In this document: piece by piece, positions 17,916 to 27,222 of the stretch | How positions within the stretch are numbered: the first letter of the stretch is position 1 | Layout of the letters: every line of letters starts with the position of its first letter | Origin: Roseovarius arcticus | GTDB taxonomy: Bacteria > Pseudomonadota > Alphaproteobacteria > Rhodobacterales > Rhodobacteraceae | Reading direction: 5' to 3' | DNA length: 64,000 nt | NCBI RefSeq assembly: GCF_006125015.1 | Contig: NZ_SZZN01000001.1 | Location: forward strand, 248,001 to 312,000 | Position numbers and translations under genes: made by a program | The notes under the pieces: model-generated | Told to the model about the DNA's origin: nothing | Databases searched by the model: none | The model's input: the letters and a program-made list of their open reading frames with translations, nothing else

Positions 17916-18551
17916 TTAGCGTGTTCCGCGCCGGGTGCCAGAGCCTGCATCGGCATCGGGGATCAACAGCGCGGCGCCCAGAACCTTGCGCGTGCCGTCG
18001 AAAACGGTGGGTTTCTCGCCGCGCCAGCGGGCAAAATGGCGATGACGCCGCTCGCCACTGCTGAGGTCCGCCAGCGTCTCGTCAGTCTCTTTTGCGATGC
18101 GGCCCAGCCGGGTGCGCAAGTTATCCTGATACTGCCCGCGATGTTTCGCCTCCATCCGCAAATGAAAGAGCGATGAGCGGATGCGCGGTTTGATCTCCAT
18201 CGTGGCCACCGCGTCCGGTGCGGCGAGCCAGCCGCGCTGGGCCTTGGCGATCAATGCGCTCGCATCTTTGCCGCGCGCCAAACGAACCATCGCGCGCGCG
18301 GCGGGGCCAGTGGCGCGGCGCAGATCGTCTTTGGCAAATCGCCCTCGCGCCAGCGCGTCCGCCGCAAGAAACAGCAGCCCCGCGCGCGCCGTCTGTCCGG
18401 CGCAAAACGCCTCGCACCCGGCCTCCATCAGCCGCTCCCACATCAGATCTGCGCGGGTCCAGCCGGACGCCCGCGCCAGTCGCCAATCAGGATCGCTGCG
18501 CTTAAATGCCCAGATACGCGGCACGGACCGTCTCGTTATCGTGCAGCTCAT
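17916..18551 (-). CDS. Helical repeat protein of unknown function downstream of livF
   Basis: The frame from about 18500 to 17916 encodes an alpha-helical, Arg/Ala-rich protein (WERLMEAGCEAFCAGQTARAGLLFLAADALA, then RATGPAARAMVRLA) resembling tetratricopeptide-like hypothetical proteins. The section upstream of about 18503 overlaps livF in another frame, so the true start is unclear. The first ATG in frame is at 18551 inside livF; an internal ATG at 18443 is possible. It is the last gene of the liv operon. No catalytic motif is seen. Confidence 0.45.
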   Translation of the reverse strand: MSCTITRRSVPRIWAFKRSDPDWRLARASGWTRADLMWERLMEAGCEAFCAGQTARAGLLFLAADALARGRFAKDDLRRATGPAARAMVRLARGKDASALIAKAQRGWLAAPDAVATMEIKPRIRSSLFHLRMEAKHRGQYQDNLRTRLGRIAKETDETLADLSSGERRHRHFARWRGEKPTVFDGTRKVLGAALLIPDADAGSGTRRGTR

Positions 18552-19209
18552 GGGCAGGGCCCTCCATCGCGCAATTGCCCGTCTCCAGCACGTAGGCATA
18601 GTCGGCCAGCTCTAACGCCAATTCGGCGTTCTGTTCTACCAACACGACCGACAGGCCTTGCGCGTTGATCTCCTCAATAATCACCGCGATTTCCTCGACG
18701 ATGACGGGGGCAAGGCCCATCGACGGCTCGTCCATCAGCAACAGGCGTGGTTTCGACATCAGCGCGCGTCCGATCGCCAGCATTTGCTGCTCGCCGCCGG
18801 ACATTGTCTGCGCGCGTTGGCGCCGTCGCTCGCGCAGACGCTCAAACCGCTTAAAGACATCTTCGAGGTCGTTCTCGATCCCGTCCTTGTCGCGGCGCAG
18901 GAATGCGCCAGTGCGCAGGTTTTCCTCGACCGTCATGTTCGGGAAGATGCGGCGCCCCTCAGGCACATGCGCGATGCCGTGGGCGACCACCTTGGACGCC
19001 GGCAGCCCGTCGATACGCTTGCCCTCGAATGTGATCTCGCCCTTGGTGATCGGCACCATGCCCGACATAGCGCGCAAGGTGGTTGTCTTGCCCGCGCCAT
19101 TGCCGCCAATGATGGTCACGATCTTGCCCTCGGGAACTTGGATCGAAATGTCGCGGATCGCGTTGATCTTGCCGTAGTTTACGGCAACGCCTGTCATTTC
19201 AAGCAACAT
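18502..19209 (-). CDS. livF: Branched-chain amino acid/amide-type ABC transporter ATPase LivF
   Basis: A 235-residue ABC ATPase. Walker A is GGNGAGKTT, the signature is MSGGEQQMLAIGRALM, and Walker B is LLLMDEPSMGLAP, all typical of LivF (about 235-240 residues). The start ATG at 19209 overlaps the end of livG by 11 bases. With LivG it forms the nucleotide-binding pair that powers LivHM. Confidence 0.92.
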   Translation of the reverse strand: MLLEMTGVAVNYGKINAIRDISIQVPEGKIVTIIGGNGAGKTTTLRAMSGMVPITKGEITFEGKRIDGLPASKVVAHGIAHVPEGRRIFPNMTVEENLRTGAFLRRDKDGIENDLEDVFKRFERLRERRRQRAQTMSGGEQQMLAIGRALMSKPRLLLMDEPSMGLAPVIVEEIAVIIEEINAQGLSVVLVEQNAELALELADYAYVLETGNCAMEGPAHELHDNETVRAAYLGI

Positions 19210-19966
19210 GGCGCGCACCCCCCAGATAGGCTTCGATCACGGCGGGATGGTTGCGGATCTCTTTGGGGTTGCCCTCGGCCAGAAACTTGCCAAAGCTCAT
19301 GCAGGTAATGGTATCGCACAGGCCCATGATCGCCTGCATGTCATGCTCGACCAATAGGATCGTCGTGCCGGCCTCGCGCAGGCGGCGCATCAGGTCCATC
19401 ATCTGGCGCGTCTCCTCGGGGTTCATGCCAGTGAACGGCTCGTCCAGCAGCATGATATCGGGGTGGCTGGCATAGGCGACGGCCATGCCAAGGGCGCGCT
19501 GGTGCCCATGGCTCAGATCGCCGGCCCTCTCGGCCGTCAGGTGATCGAGGCCAAAGAATTCCAGCGCCTCATTCGCGCGAGCCGCAGCACCCTGCTTGTC
19601 CTCGCGATCCCAGCCGACGATCGCGGCAAAGATGTTGGGCCGGAATGGCATATGCGTGCCGATGAGGGCATTTTCCATCACGGTCAGTTCCGCAAAGAGG
19701 GTCGAGTGCTGGAACGTGCGCACGACACCGCGCCGCGCGACCTCGTGCATTTTCAGCCCCGATATATCCTCGCCGCGCAGCATTACGTTGCCGCTCGTCG
19801 GCTTGTAAAAGCCTGAGATCATGTTGAATGTAGTCGTCTTGCCCGCACCATTGGGGCCGATCAATCCATGGATTGTGCCATGTTCGACGGTGAAGTTCAG
19901 CGCGTCGACCGCCACCAAGCCGCCAAAGCGCATGGTCAGGTTCTCCACCTTCAGAAACTCGCTCAT
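19199..19966 (-). CDS. livG: Branched-chain amino acid/amide-type ABC transporter ATPase LivG
   Basis: A 255-residue ABC ATPase. Walker A is GPNGAGKTT, the signature LSHGHQRALGMA replaces the usual LSYGQQ, and Walker B is MLLDEPFTGMNP. The C-terminal extension with EAYLG is specific to the LivG/BCA subfamily. The ATG at 19966 overlaps the livM stop by ATGA, so the longer open frame to 20050 is not used. Confidence 0.92.
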   Translation of the reverse strand: MSEFLKVENLTMRFGGLVAVDALNFTVEHGTIHGLIGPNGAGKTTTFNMISGFYKPTSGNVMLRGEDISGLKMHEVARRGVVRTFQHSTLFAELTVMENALIGTHMPFRPNIFAAIVGWDREDKQGAAARANEALEFFGLDHLTAERAGDLSHGHQRALGMAVAYASHPDIMLLDEPFTGMNPEETRQMMDLMRRLREAGTTILLVEHDMQAIMGLCDTITCMSFGKFLAEGNPKEIRNHPAVIEAYLGGARHVA

Positions 19967-20925
19967 TGCTTGGCCCTCCGCTTGGTGAACTTCTGAACGA
20001 TGCTTTCCAGCCCGTTGGGCATGAAGAGGATCGAGGCGATCAGGATGCAACCGTAGATCAGTGGTCGGGCCTGCTCAAACCCCATCTCGCGCAGGACGAC
20101 CTCGTTCAGAATGGTCAGCGCGACGCATCCCAGTATGGGGCCATAGAACGTGCCTGTGCCGCCGACGATGGCCCATGTCAGCACGAATACCATGTAATCC
20201 AGATCAAAGCTGCCCGGATTGATCGTGCCGATATAATGCGCCAGCAGTGCGCCGCTGATGCCGGCAAAACCGCTGGCAACCGCAAAGGCCAGCGTGCGAT
20301 ACGCGCGCAGGTTGACGCCCGACGCCTCGGCCAGCTTATCCTGCCAGTGGACGGCGTGGAACGTCAGGCCGACGGGGCTACGCTCGATCCGCCAGAGAAT
20401 CCACATGCAGACAGCGACGACGAGACCAGCGAAATAGAAATAACTAACCGGCTCAAAGAAATCGAAATTGTAGATCCCGATAGAGAAGTCAGGCATCGGG
20501 TCAATGCCTTTGATACCTTTGGCGCCGCCGAATGGATCGCGAAAATGCTTCCATAGCAGGCGAATAATCTCGCCCGCGGCAAAGCTGCCGATGAGGAAGT
20601 AGAACCCCTTCATGCGAAAGAGCGGAAAGCTGAGGATGACCGCGATCAACGCCGAGACCAGCCCACCCAGCAGCATTGAGACGGGGACGTATATTCCCAG
20701 CTCTTTGGTAAACAGCGCGCTGGCATACGCTCCAACGCCCATGATGACGACATGCGCAAGTGACCATTCGCCGGTCAGCGTCAGCAGCCTGTAGGAGGTC
20801 ACCAGCAAAATGTTGATCGTCAGAAATACCAGAATTTCCTGCTGCGAAAAGCTAAGGCCGTGAGGCAGGGCCAGCAGCGCGACGGCGGCGAGGGGCCAGA
20901 TCAGGAATTTAAGCACGATCCGCAC
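19963..20925 (-). CDS. livM: Branched-chain amino acid-type ABC transporter permease LivM
   Basis: A 320-residue permease with about nine to ten transmembrane segments. GEWSLAHVVIMGVGAYASAL is the first conserved loop, GSFAAGEIIRLLWKHF contains the family element, and the EAA-like RTLAFAVASGFAGISGALLAHY segment contacts the ATPases. It is overlapped at both ends (17 bases with livH, ATGA with livG), giving a tightly coupled operon. Confidence 0.92.
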   Translation of the reverse strand: MRIVLKFLIWPLAAVALLALPHGLSFSQQEILVFLTINILLVTSYRLLTLTGEWSLAHVVIMGVGAYASALFTKELGIYVPVSMLLGGLVSALIAVILSFPLFRMKGFYFLIGSFAAGEIIRLLWKHFRDPFGGAKGIKGIDPMPDFSIGIYNFDFFEPVSYFYFAGLVVAVCMWILWRIERSPVGLTFHAVHWQDKLAEASGVNLRAYRTLAFAVASGFAGISGALLAHYIGTINPGSFDLDYMVFVLTWAIVGGTGTFYGPILGCVALTILNEVVLREMGFEQARPLIYGCILIASILFMPNGLESIVQKFTKRRAKQ

Positions 20926-21778
20926 TCCCGAACAGGCCGGTCGGCTTGACGATAAGCACCACCAACATCAGCGACAGGCCCGTGATGTCGGCAATGACGC
21001 CCCCGTAGAATGTGGTCACGAAGGTATGCACAAACGCATAGACGACCGATGCGATGATCGCCCCCTCAAGTGATCCGACGCCGCCGACGATAATGACGAT
21101 GAATGCGGTCACGATCACAGAATGCCCCATATGCGGATTGACCGACACCAGTGGAGCGGTCAGCGCGCCCGCGATACCCGCCAGCCCAGCGCCGATGAAC
21201 ATGGCAATGCGCGCGGTGTGCGCGATGGAAATGCCCTGTAGTTCGGCCGCCTGCGGATCTTGGGCCGAGGCGCGCAGTGCCCAGCCAAACCGTGTTCGTT
21301 TCAGGAAATACCACAGCGCCGACAGCAGCAGTACGGCGGCAACAATCACATAGACCCGCGCAAGCGGGATGCTGATGCTGTCCGTAAACCAGATCACATG
21401 TTGCGTCACCGGGGGAATAAACTCCATCCGGACGCCAAATCCCATTGAGGCCAGCGCCTGAAGGATCATCAGGAAACCGATTGAGGCGACAAGGCCACCT
21501 AAGGGGTTGTCGCGCAAGGGCCTGAACAGCGCACGCTCCATCAGCAGGCCAAGGCAGCCGACGAAAAGCAGGCCGATCACCACGGCGAAGAAGAAGGGCA
21601 TATGCATGTCGGCATAGACGGCGACGACTACGTAGGAGCCGGCCATGAACAACTCGCCATGGGCGAAGTTAATGACGCCCATCACGCCAAAGATCAGCAC
21701 GAGGCCGACCGCGACGAGCGAGATGTAGCTTGCGGCATAGACGGCATTCAGGCCTGTCTGGGCCAGAAGATCCAGCAT
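20909..21778 (-). CDS. livH: Branched-chain amino acid-type ABC transporter permease LivH
   Basis: A 289-residue permease with about eight transmembrane segments. NFAHGELFMAGSYV is the conserved N-terminal loop of LivH, and GISIAHTARIAMFIGAGLAGIAGAL is the ATPase-contacting segment. IIVGGVGSLEGAIIASVV is the later family block. It starts 71 bases after the binding-protein gene, in the same operon. Confidence 0.92.
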   Translation of the reverse strand: MLDLLAQTGLNAVYAASYISLVAVGLVLIFGVMGVINFAHGELFMAGSYVVVAVYADMHMPFFFAVVIGLLFVGCLGLLMERALFRPLRDNPLGGLVASIGFLMILQALASMGFGVRMEFIPPVTQHVIWFTDSISIPLARVYVIVAAVLLLSALWYFLKRTRFGWALRASAQDPQAAELQGISIAHTARIAMFIGAGLAGIAGALTAPLVSVNPHMGHSVIVTAFIVIIVGGVGSLEGAIIASVVYAFVHTFVTTFYGGVIADITGLSLMLVVLIVKPTGLFGSADRA

Positions 21779-21849
21779 GGAATTATACTCTCAAATGGGG
21801 GCAGGGCGCGGCGCGAGGTTACAAACCCCGCGACGCCGGTGACGGGCGA

Positions 21850-23142
21850 TCAGCCGCGCTGATCGTACATCTGGTTGTATGCCTGCATGTGCTTGATCAA
21901 CAGGTCGCCGTGCTGGTCATACCAGTCAGGGATCGACTTAAAGCCCTTGATGACGGCTTTGCCATCTTCGATCACGACGACAGGCCAGTCACCGACCAGC
22001 GCGTTGTCGATGCCGAACAGCTCGGTCCCCCACCACTTGGCGTCGCCAAAGGCGTGCTTGCCGGTGCCGCCCTCTTTCATGGCGGTGATGACCGCATCGG
22101 GATCGGCGCTCCCTGCCTTTTCGGCGGCGGCCTTCCACAGATCCATGATCGACGCATATTCCCAGCTTACCGCGCCCCATTCGCCGGGGTGACGCTCGGC
22201 GTATGCGTCGTAGAAGCCTTTGGCATCCTCGAAGTTGATGTTGTCACCCGCCAGTGCCGGATCGTCGAAGTCTGGGAATTGGAAGATGAAGCCTTCCATA
22301 AATTCCTTGGACGTTTTGGCGATCATCTGGTCATAGAAATCGGCGGTCGCGCTGATCAGCTTGCCCTCGTAGCCTTGCTGGAACAGCTGCTCGCTAATGG
22401 GGTGGACGTAGTCCGAATAGCAGGTGTCGAGGCAGATAATATCTGGATTGCTCGACATCATGCGCGTGACGATCGGCGCGAAATCGGTGGTGGCAGGGTC
22501 GAACAGCAGTGGCTCCTCCAGCACTTCGATGCCGCGCGCCTCGAATGCTGCCAGATAGGTGGCGACCGAGGGCAGGCCCAACGCGTCATCCTGAGCGCAG
22601 ATCACAGCCGTCTTTGCATCGGGATATGTGTCGGCCAGATAGTCGACGCCGGTGACCAGATAAATCGGGTGCACTTCGGTCGGCGCAATCAGTGTGGTGC
22701 TGTCCGGGCTCAGATCCGATGGCAGCAGGGTGGAAAACAGCATGCCGGTCTTGTCGGCAACAGGCTGCACGCCCGGCCATGTATCTCCGCCCAGCATCAT
22801 GATGAACGACACGCCGTCCTCGCGGATCAGCTTGGTCGCGCCGGTGCGCGCCTTGGCGGGGTCATATTCGTTGTCGTAGCTGACGAACTCGACCGGGTGC
22901 TTGCCATCAGACAGCTCGATCCCGCCGGCGGCATTCACCCGCTCGGCCCAGATCTGGCAGCCGTCGAGGCCGGGCTTGCCCCATGCGGCCACGGCGCCGG
23001 TCAGCGGCGCGAGAAAGCCGATCTTGATCGGCTCACCTGCGGCCAGTGCGGCGCCGGGCAAAGCTGCGCCAACGGCAGTAATGGCGGTGCTTTTCAGAAA
23101 GGTGCGGCGCGACAGTCCCGCGGCCATAATCTTGGAAATCAT
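21850..23142 (-). CDS. ABC transporter substrate-binding protein, Tat-exported (Peripla_BP_6 family)
   Basis: A 430-residue periplasmic binding protein of the LivJ/AmiC/urea-binding type. The N-terminus has a twin-arginine signal (LSRRTFLKSTAITAVGAALPGAALA). The mature start IKIGFLAPLTGAVAAWGKPG is the family entry strand. The ATG at 23142 has GGGAG upstream; longer in-frame starts ignore the signal peptide. It is the first gene of the livHMGF operon. The ligand is uncertain; branched-chain amino acids, amides or other amino-acid derivatives are all possible for this family. Confidence 0.88.
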   Translation of the reverse strand: MISKIMAAGLSRRTFLKSTAITAVGAALPGAALAAGEPIKIGFLAPLTGAVAAWGKPGLDGCQIWAERVNAAGGIELSDGKHPVEFVSYDNEYDPAKARTGATKLIREDGVSFIMMLGGDTWPGVQPVADKTGMLFSTLLPSDLSPDSTTLIAPTEVHPIYLVTGVDYLADTYPDAKTAVICAQDDALGLPSVATYLAAFEARGIEVLEEPLLFDPATTDFAPIVTRMMSSNPDIICLDTCYSDYVHPISEQLFQQGYEGKLISATADFYDQMIAKTSKEFMEGFIFQFPDFDDPALAGDNINFEDAKGFYDAYAERHPGEWGAVSWEYASIMDLWKAAAEKAGSADPDAVITAMKEGGTGKHAFGDAKWWGTELFGIDNALVGDWPVVVIEDGKAVIKGFKSIPDWYDQHGDLLIKHMQAYNQMYDQRG

Positions 23143-23544
23143 CTGGTTTCTCCCATGTTGGTGCCGCAAATCTGGTGCGGCGTATATCTTGGAGACCGGG
23201 CAAAACGCTGCGGCCCCACATACACCCGTTTGCATCACAAATTATGAGCGAAAAGGGGAGGATCGGTCCGGTCTCAGTCAAATCGTAACAGGGCGTCTGT
23301 TTCACAAGCAAGAAACTTTGTTGCATCGCGGTCTGGTTTTTTGAACCAATTATGCGCACAGGTTAGCGCGCCGTCAGTCTTACATGGCCTTTCATTACCT
23401 TAAATCAGGGCCTTAGAGTGTCAATCCGCCAGCGCAACTTGGTCTGCGAGCATGGACCAATTACTGAACCGAATTGTAAAATGGTGCGCCATTGGTTGGC
23501 GCGTTTGCACCGATTGACCGGCCTCGCCACAGAATCCCCCCACC
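23143..23544. promoter_or_regulatory. liv operon promoter region
   Basis: A 400-base gap upstream of the binding-protein gene. It contains a strong element AATGGTGCGCCATTGG at 23480-23495 and a looser relative CCAATTATGCGCACA at 23346-23360. Both relate to sites near 27.0-27.2 kb. No coding sequence is supported here. Confidence 0.5.
23480..23495 (-). promoter_or_regulatory. Shared operator-like element, copy A
   Basis: On the minus strand this reads CCAATGGCGCACCATT, matching copy B near 27.04 kb at 15 of 16 positions. It lies about 340 bases upstream of the liv binding-protein start. Confidence 0.5.
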
Positions 23545-24843
23545 TCAGACCGGGCGCGCAGCCTCGCCGGAATATGCCCAGCCGCCATTGGCCAGCCGCT
23601 GTTGCCATAACTGGCCCAGATCGGACATTTCGCGCCGCAATAGCCCGCCGTGCTGCCCCAACCAAGCAGGGATCGAGCCGAATTCGACGATACGCGCCTT
23701 TCCCCGTTGAACGGTGACCACTGGCCAATCGCCGACCAGCGCGTTCGAGATGCCAAACATCTCCTCGCCCCACCACTGTGCGGGGCCGAAAGCGTGCGTG
23801 ACCTGTCCCAACTGCTTCATCGCAGCCAGAACGGACGCGGGCGCGAGGCTGCCCGCCTTTTCGACCGCCGCCTGCCAAATCTCTAATGTGGCGACATATT
23901 CCCAGCTGACCGCGCTCCATGAGCCGGGAAAGCGGCGGTTATATTCCTCAAAAAACATGTCGGGCTGGTTAAAGAAGAACGCCTTTTCGCTCAGCAGTGG
24001 ATCGTCGAAATCCGGAAACTGAAAGACGGTGCCTTCCATGAATTCGGGCGAGGTACGCGCGACCAGAGCCGGATAGTTATCCAGCGTGCATGACATGATT
24101 TGGCCCTCAAACCCCTTGGCGTAGGCATATTCCGTCATCGCGTGCACCATTGGCGCATAGCTGGTCGACCAGCAGAGGATATCAGGCCCGCTTTCCATCA
24201 TCGCATCGACGATAGATGCGGGATCAGTCTGATCGGGCGGGTACTGTATCTCTTTGGTGATCCCGATCCCCGCCGCCTTGAATGCCGCGCGGTAGGTGGC
24301 CAGCGATGGCAGGCCCAGTGCGTCGGTCTGGCTGCAAATGGCCACCGTTTTTAGATCAGGCCGTGCGCGGCCCAGCCAATCAACGCTTGTGACGTTATAA
24401 ATCGGGTGCAGCTCGCTGGGTGCGATCAGCCACGGAGTGTCAGGCGACAGGTCCGATGGCAGCAGTGTTGACGTTAGAACTTTGGACCGCATCAGAAAAT
24501 CGCGGACAGGGGTGAACGTGTCGCCGCCCAGCATCATCAGGAGGGCCACGTCGTGGCGCTGCACCATCAGCCGCGCGCCCTCCATTGAATGTTCGGGGTC
24601 ATACCCGCAGTCGAACGCGTGGATGCGCACCGGATGGCGCGCGCCGTCGATCAGCAGGCCGCCCGCGTCGTTTAGCCAATCCTCCCAGATGCGCGCGCCG
24701 TTCAGGCCGGGCAATCCCCAGCTCTCTACCGGGCCGCTGAGTGGGCCGAGAAAGCCGATATTGACGACGGCCCTCGTGCCTGCATTCAGGCGGGGCAGGG
24801 CGCTGCGCACGGCGAGGCGATGGGCAAAACTGGATTCTGTCAT
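23545..24843 (-). CDS. Peripla_BP_6-type binding protein without a signal peptide (AmiC-like paralog)
   Basis: A 432-residue paralog of the liv binding protein, sharing blocks such as LLPSDLSPD, FPDFDDP and NALVGDWPVV in the same order. The N-terminus (MTESSFAHRLAVRSALPRLNAG) lacks a hydrophobic signal core or twin arginine and runs straight into VVNIGFLGPLSGPVESWG. It may be cytoplasmic, in the way AmiC senses amides, or the start may be misread or decayed. The in-frame upstream extension to 24930 also has no signal peptide. The AGCS terminator lies just upstream, so it has its own promoter or is read weakly. Confidence 0.75.
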   Translation of the reverse strand: MTESSFAHRLAVRSALPRLNAGTRAVVNIGFLGPLSGPVESWGLPGLNGARIWEDWLNDAGGLLIDGARHPVRIHAFDCGYDPEHSMEGARLMVQRHDVALLMMLGGDTFTPVRDFLMRSKVLTSTLLPSDLSPDTPWLIAPSELHPIYNVTSVDWLGRARPDLKTVAICSQTDALGLPSLATYRAAFKAAGIGITKEIQYPPDQTDPASIVDAMMESGPDILCWSTSYAPMVHAMTEYAYAKGFEGQIMSCTLDNYPALVARTSPEFMEGTVFQFPDFDDPLLSEKAFFFNQPDMFFEEYNRRFPGSWSAVSWEYVATLEIWQAAVEKAGSLAPASVLAAMKQLGQVTHAFGPAQWWGEEMFGISNALVGDWPVVTVQRGKARIVEFGSIPAWLGQHGGLLRREMSDLGQLWQQRLANGGWAYSGEAARPV

Positions 24844-24885
24844 ACGCCTGATATACCTGCGCCTCCGGCGCCCTGTCGCGTGAGA

Positions 24886-24909
24886 ACTTTCATCTTGGCG
24901 TAAATACTC
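24886..24909 (-). repeat. Dispersed post-gene element, copy 1
   Basis: The minus strand reads GAGTATTTACGCCAAGATGA followed by AAGT. It lies just past the terminator of the AGCS symporter gene and in the same direction as that gene. One of five similar copies in the window. Confidence 0.6.
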
Positions 24910-24918
24910 AAATGAAAA

Positions 24919-24940
24919 CACCCGCGCCATGGCGCGGGTG
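24919..24940 (-). terminator. Rho-independent terminator of the symporter gene
   Basis: A perfect 22-bp palindrome (CACCCGCGCCA and its complement) lies 30 bases after the symporter stop. On the minus strand it is followed by TTTT, the canonical intrinsic terminator form. Confidence 0.85.
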
Positions 24941-24970
24941 CTCTCGCTTTTTCAGTGGAACGCTCAGGTT

Positions 24971-26521
24971 TTAGTGGGCGTAAGCCTTGATTTCGCCGGA
25001 CTTGAGGCGACCCGCGTACGAGTTCAACTCACGCCGCACCAGCTTCATCAGGAAGTATAGCGCAAAGATGTTGACCACGGCCATGGCAAAGATCGCCGCA
25101 TCCGAGAAGTCGATGACTGGCCCAAGACTGGCTGCCGCGCCGATAACGATAAAGACGCAAAAGATGATCTTGAACGTCAGCTCGGATGTCTTGCCCTCGC
25201 CAAAGAGGTACGTCCACGCCTTGAGGCCGTAGTAGGACCAAGAGATCATGGTCGAGAAGGCGAAGAGGACGACTGCAACCGCCAGAACGTAGGGGAACCA
25301 GCTAATGGCCGACCCGAACGCCGCAGATGTCAGCGCGACGCCCGATGTATCGCCTACGGTGGCAATCGCTGTGCCCGCCTCGTTCAAGACAAAGAGGCCG
25401 GTTTCTGGGTTCACGATCAACTGCCCTGAGATGGTAATAACCAGCGCGGTCATCGTGCAGATCACGACCGTATCAATCAGCGGCTCCAGCAGCGATACGA
25501 AGCCTTCTGTGATCGGCTCTTTCGTGCGGACCGCCGCGTGCGCGATAGCCGCCGAGCCGACACCAGCCTCGTTCGAGAATGCCGCCCGCTTGAAGCCTTG
25601 GATCAGCGCGCCCACAAGGCCGCCCGCCACACCAAGACCGGTAAACGCACCGGCAAAGATCGAGCCGAAGGCCGCGCCGATCTGGTCGTAGTTCATCAAG
25701 ATGATGACCAGTGACGCACCGACATAAAGGATGCCCATGAACGGCACGACCTTTTCGGTGACCTGCGCGATGGATTTGATCCCGCCGACGATCACGGCGA
25801 ACACGACGGCCGCAAACACCACGCCGGTAATCCAGCCCGGATAGTCGCCAACAATGCCAGCGATCTGTGCATGTGCCTGGTTGGCTTGGAACATGTTACC
25901 GCCGCCAAGCGCACCAAGGATGCAAAAGACCGAGAACACGATCGCAAGGAATCCGCCGCCGGGAAGGCCCAGCTCGGCAAAGCCCTTTTTCATGTAGTAC
26001 ATCGGGCCGCCGGATACGGTGCCGTCTGGGTATTCGTTACGATATTTCACCGCCAGCGTACATTCGGTGAACTTAGACGCCATGCCCAGAAGGCCCGCTA
26101 GGATCATCCAGAAGGTCGCGCCAGGTCCGCCGATGCCGACGGCTACCGCAACCCCCGCGATATTACCGAGGCCAACAGTGCCCGAGAGTGCGGTGGTCAG
26201 CGCCTGAAAGTGGCTGACCTCGCCCGCGTCATTGGGATCGGAATAGTCACCTTTGACCAGCTTGATCGCGTGGCCAAAGAAGCGGAACTGAACGAAACCG
26301 AAATAAAGGGTAAAGATACTCGCGCCGACGACTAGCCACATCACGATCCAAGGGAACGATGTGCCGGGGAAGGGGGCGAAGATCAGGTTGACGAAGGGAC
26401 CGGTGGCTGTGGCGAAGGCGGCGTTGACCTTCTGGTCCAACGATCCGGCCTCTTGCGCCATGGCTGAGGCCGGGGCCGCTATGGCCGCCGCGGCGATGAG
26501 GGCCTTTTGTGCGTAATTCAT
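24971..26521 (-). CDS. Alanine/glycine:cation symporter (AGCS family)
   Basis: A 516-residue sodium-coupled amino-acid carrier with about eleven transmembrane segments. Family landmarks include [23 protein letters not shown] near residue 105, [28 protein letters not shown] and [14 protein letters not shown]. The first 22 residues ([18 protein letters not shown]) look like a cleavable signal, found in the proteobacterial long subgroup. It follows the universal stress gene by 14 bases, so the two are cotranscribed, and it ends in a strong hairpin. Confidence 0.92.
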   Translation of the reverse strand: MNYAQKALIAAAAIAAPASAMAQEAGSLDQKVNAAFATATGPFVNLIFAPFPGTSFPWIVMWLVVGASIFTLYFGFVQFRFFGHAIKLVKGDYSDPNDAGEVSHFQALTTALSGTVGLGNIAGVAVAVGIGGPGATFWMILAGLLGMASKFTECTLAVKYRNEYPDGTVSGGPMYYMKKGFAELGLPGGGFLAIVFSVFCILGALGGGNMFQANQAHAQIAGIVGDYPGWITGVVFAAVVFAVIVGGIKSIAQVTEKVVPFMGILYVGASLVIILMNYDQIGAAFGSIFAGAFTGLGVAGGLVGALIQGFKRAAFSNEAGVGSAAIAHAAVRTKEPITEGFVSLLEPLIDTVVICTMTALVITISGQLIVNPETGLFVLNEAGTAIATVGDTSGVALTSAAFGSAISWFPYVLAVAVVLFAFSTMISWSYYGLKAWTYLFGEGKTSELTFKIIFCVFIVIGAAASLGPVIDFSDAAIFAMAVVNIFALYFLMKLVRRELNSYAGRLKSGEIKAYAH

Positions 26522-26535
26522 GGGGATATGCCTTT

Positions 26536-26973
26536 TCAGCTGACAACGGTGACGGGCACGGTCGAGCTCATCACGAGGTTGGAGGTGGAGCTGCCGAAGA
26601 ACCGCTTGGCAAAGCCGCCTTCGGATGCGCGTGCGACGATGATCTGCTCGGCGCCTTCCTTGGTCGAGACGGCAATCAGCGCGTCCGACACGTCGCCATG
26701 GCGCACCACGCCGCGTGCCTTGAGGCCTTCAGCCTTTAGTTTGGCGACGGCTGGGTTCACCACCCGCTCCAGCGCGGTCGTGGTCTCCTCTTCGCGGCGC
26801 TTGTGGCGCTGCTCGTTTTCCTCTGCTGTCTGAAAGGAGAAGGGCGACCATTCCACAATATAGGTCACCACTAGCTCGCAATCTCCGATCAATTCGGCGA
26901 GGCGGCTTGCATGTGCCAACGCCCTCTCGCCCGAGGCGTGGCCGTCTAGGCCCACTACCAGTTTCGTTGTCAT
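26536..26973 (-). CDS. Universal stress protein (UspA family)
   Basis: A 145-residue single-domain Usp. The N-terminal strand [19 protein letters not shown] and the C-terminal nucleotide loop [20 protein letters not shown] fit the family; the Gly-rich loop is the ATP-binding variant. It is the first gene of an operon with the alanine/glycine symporter, a common pairing in which Usp modulates a carrier. Its promoter region carries the shared 16-bp element. Confidence 0.85.
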   Translation of the reverse strand: MTTKLVVGLDGHASGERALAHASRLAELIGDCELVVTYIVEWSPFSFQTAEENEQRHKRREEETTTALERVVNPAVAKLKAEGLKARGVVRHGDVSDALIAVSTKEGAEQIIVARASEGGFAKRFFGSSTSNLVMSSTVPVTVVS

Positions 26974-27036
26974 TGTCCCGTTTCCTCCGGTTTTTGTGTC
27001 CGCTCGCTATCATTGTTGCCTGACCGTGCGGCGCGT

Positions 27037-27052
27037 CCATTGGCGCACCATT
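27037..27052 (+). promoter_or_regulatory. Shared operator-like element, copy B
   Basis: CCATTGGCGCACCATT lies 64 bases upstream of the universal stress gene start. It matches copy A upstream of the liv operon at 15 of 16 positions. Confidence 0.5.
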
Positions 27053-27150
27053 CTGAGGCGAAAGCGGCGGATACTAAAAAATGTAACAGAAACTTGTACA
27101 AATCCACCATAAATTGTGATGCACTCGAAGCACGCTGTATCCAGCGGCCA

Positions 27151-27166
27151 ATTAGTGCGCCGATGG
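27151..27166 (-). promoter_or_regulatory. Shared operator-like element, copy C
   Basis: On the minus strand this reads CCATCGGCGCACTAAT, matching copy B at 13 of 16 positions. It lies 56 bases upstream of the aspartoacylase-type gene. Copies B and C share one divergent promoter and face each other. Confidence 0.45.
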
Positions 27167-27222
27167 ACAGGCGGGGTGAAACCGCCTATCGCCCTACCCG
27201 ATACTTAGCAAAAGGCGCGTAC

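Noticed and set aside
21730..23247. 505-codon plus-strand open frame over the liv binding protein
   Set aside because: It is the antisense of a clear Tat-exported binding protein with family motifs; high GC creates long antisense frames. Its translation is His/Arg-rich with no family features.
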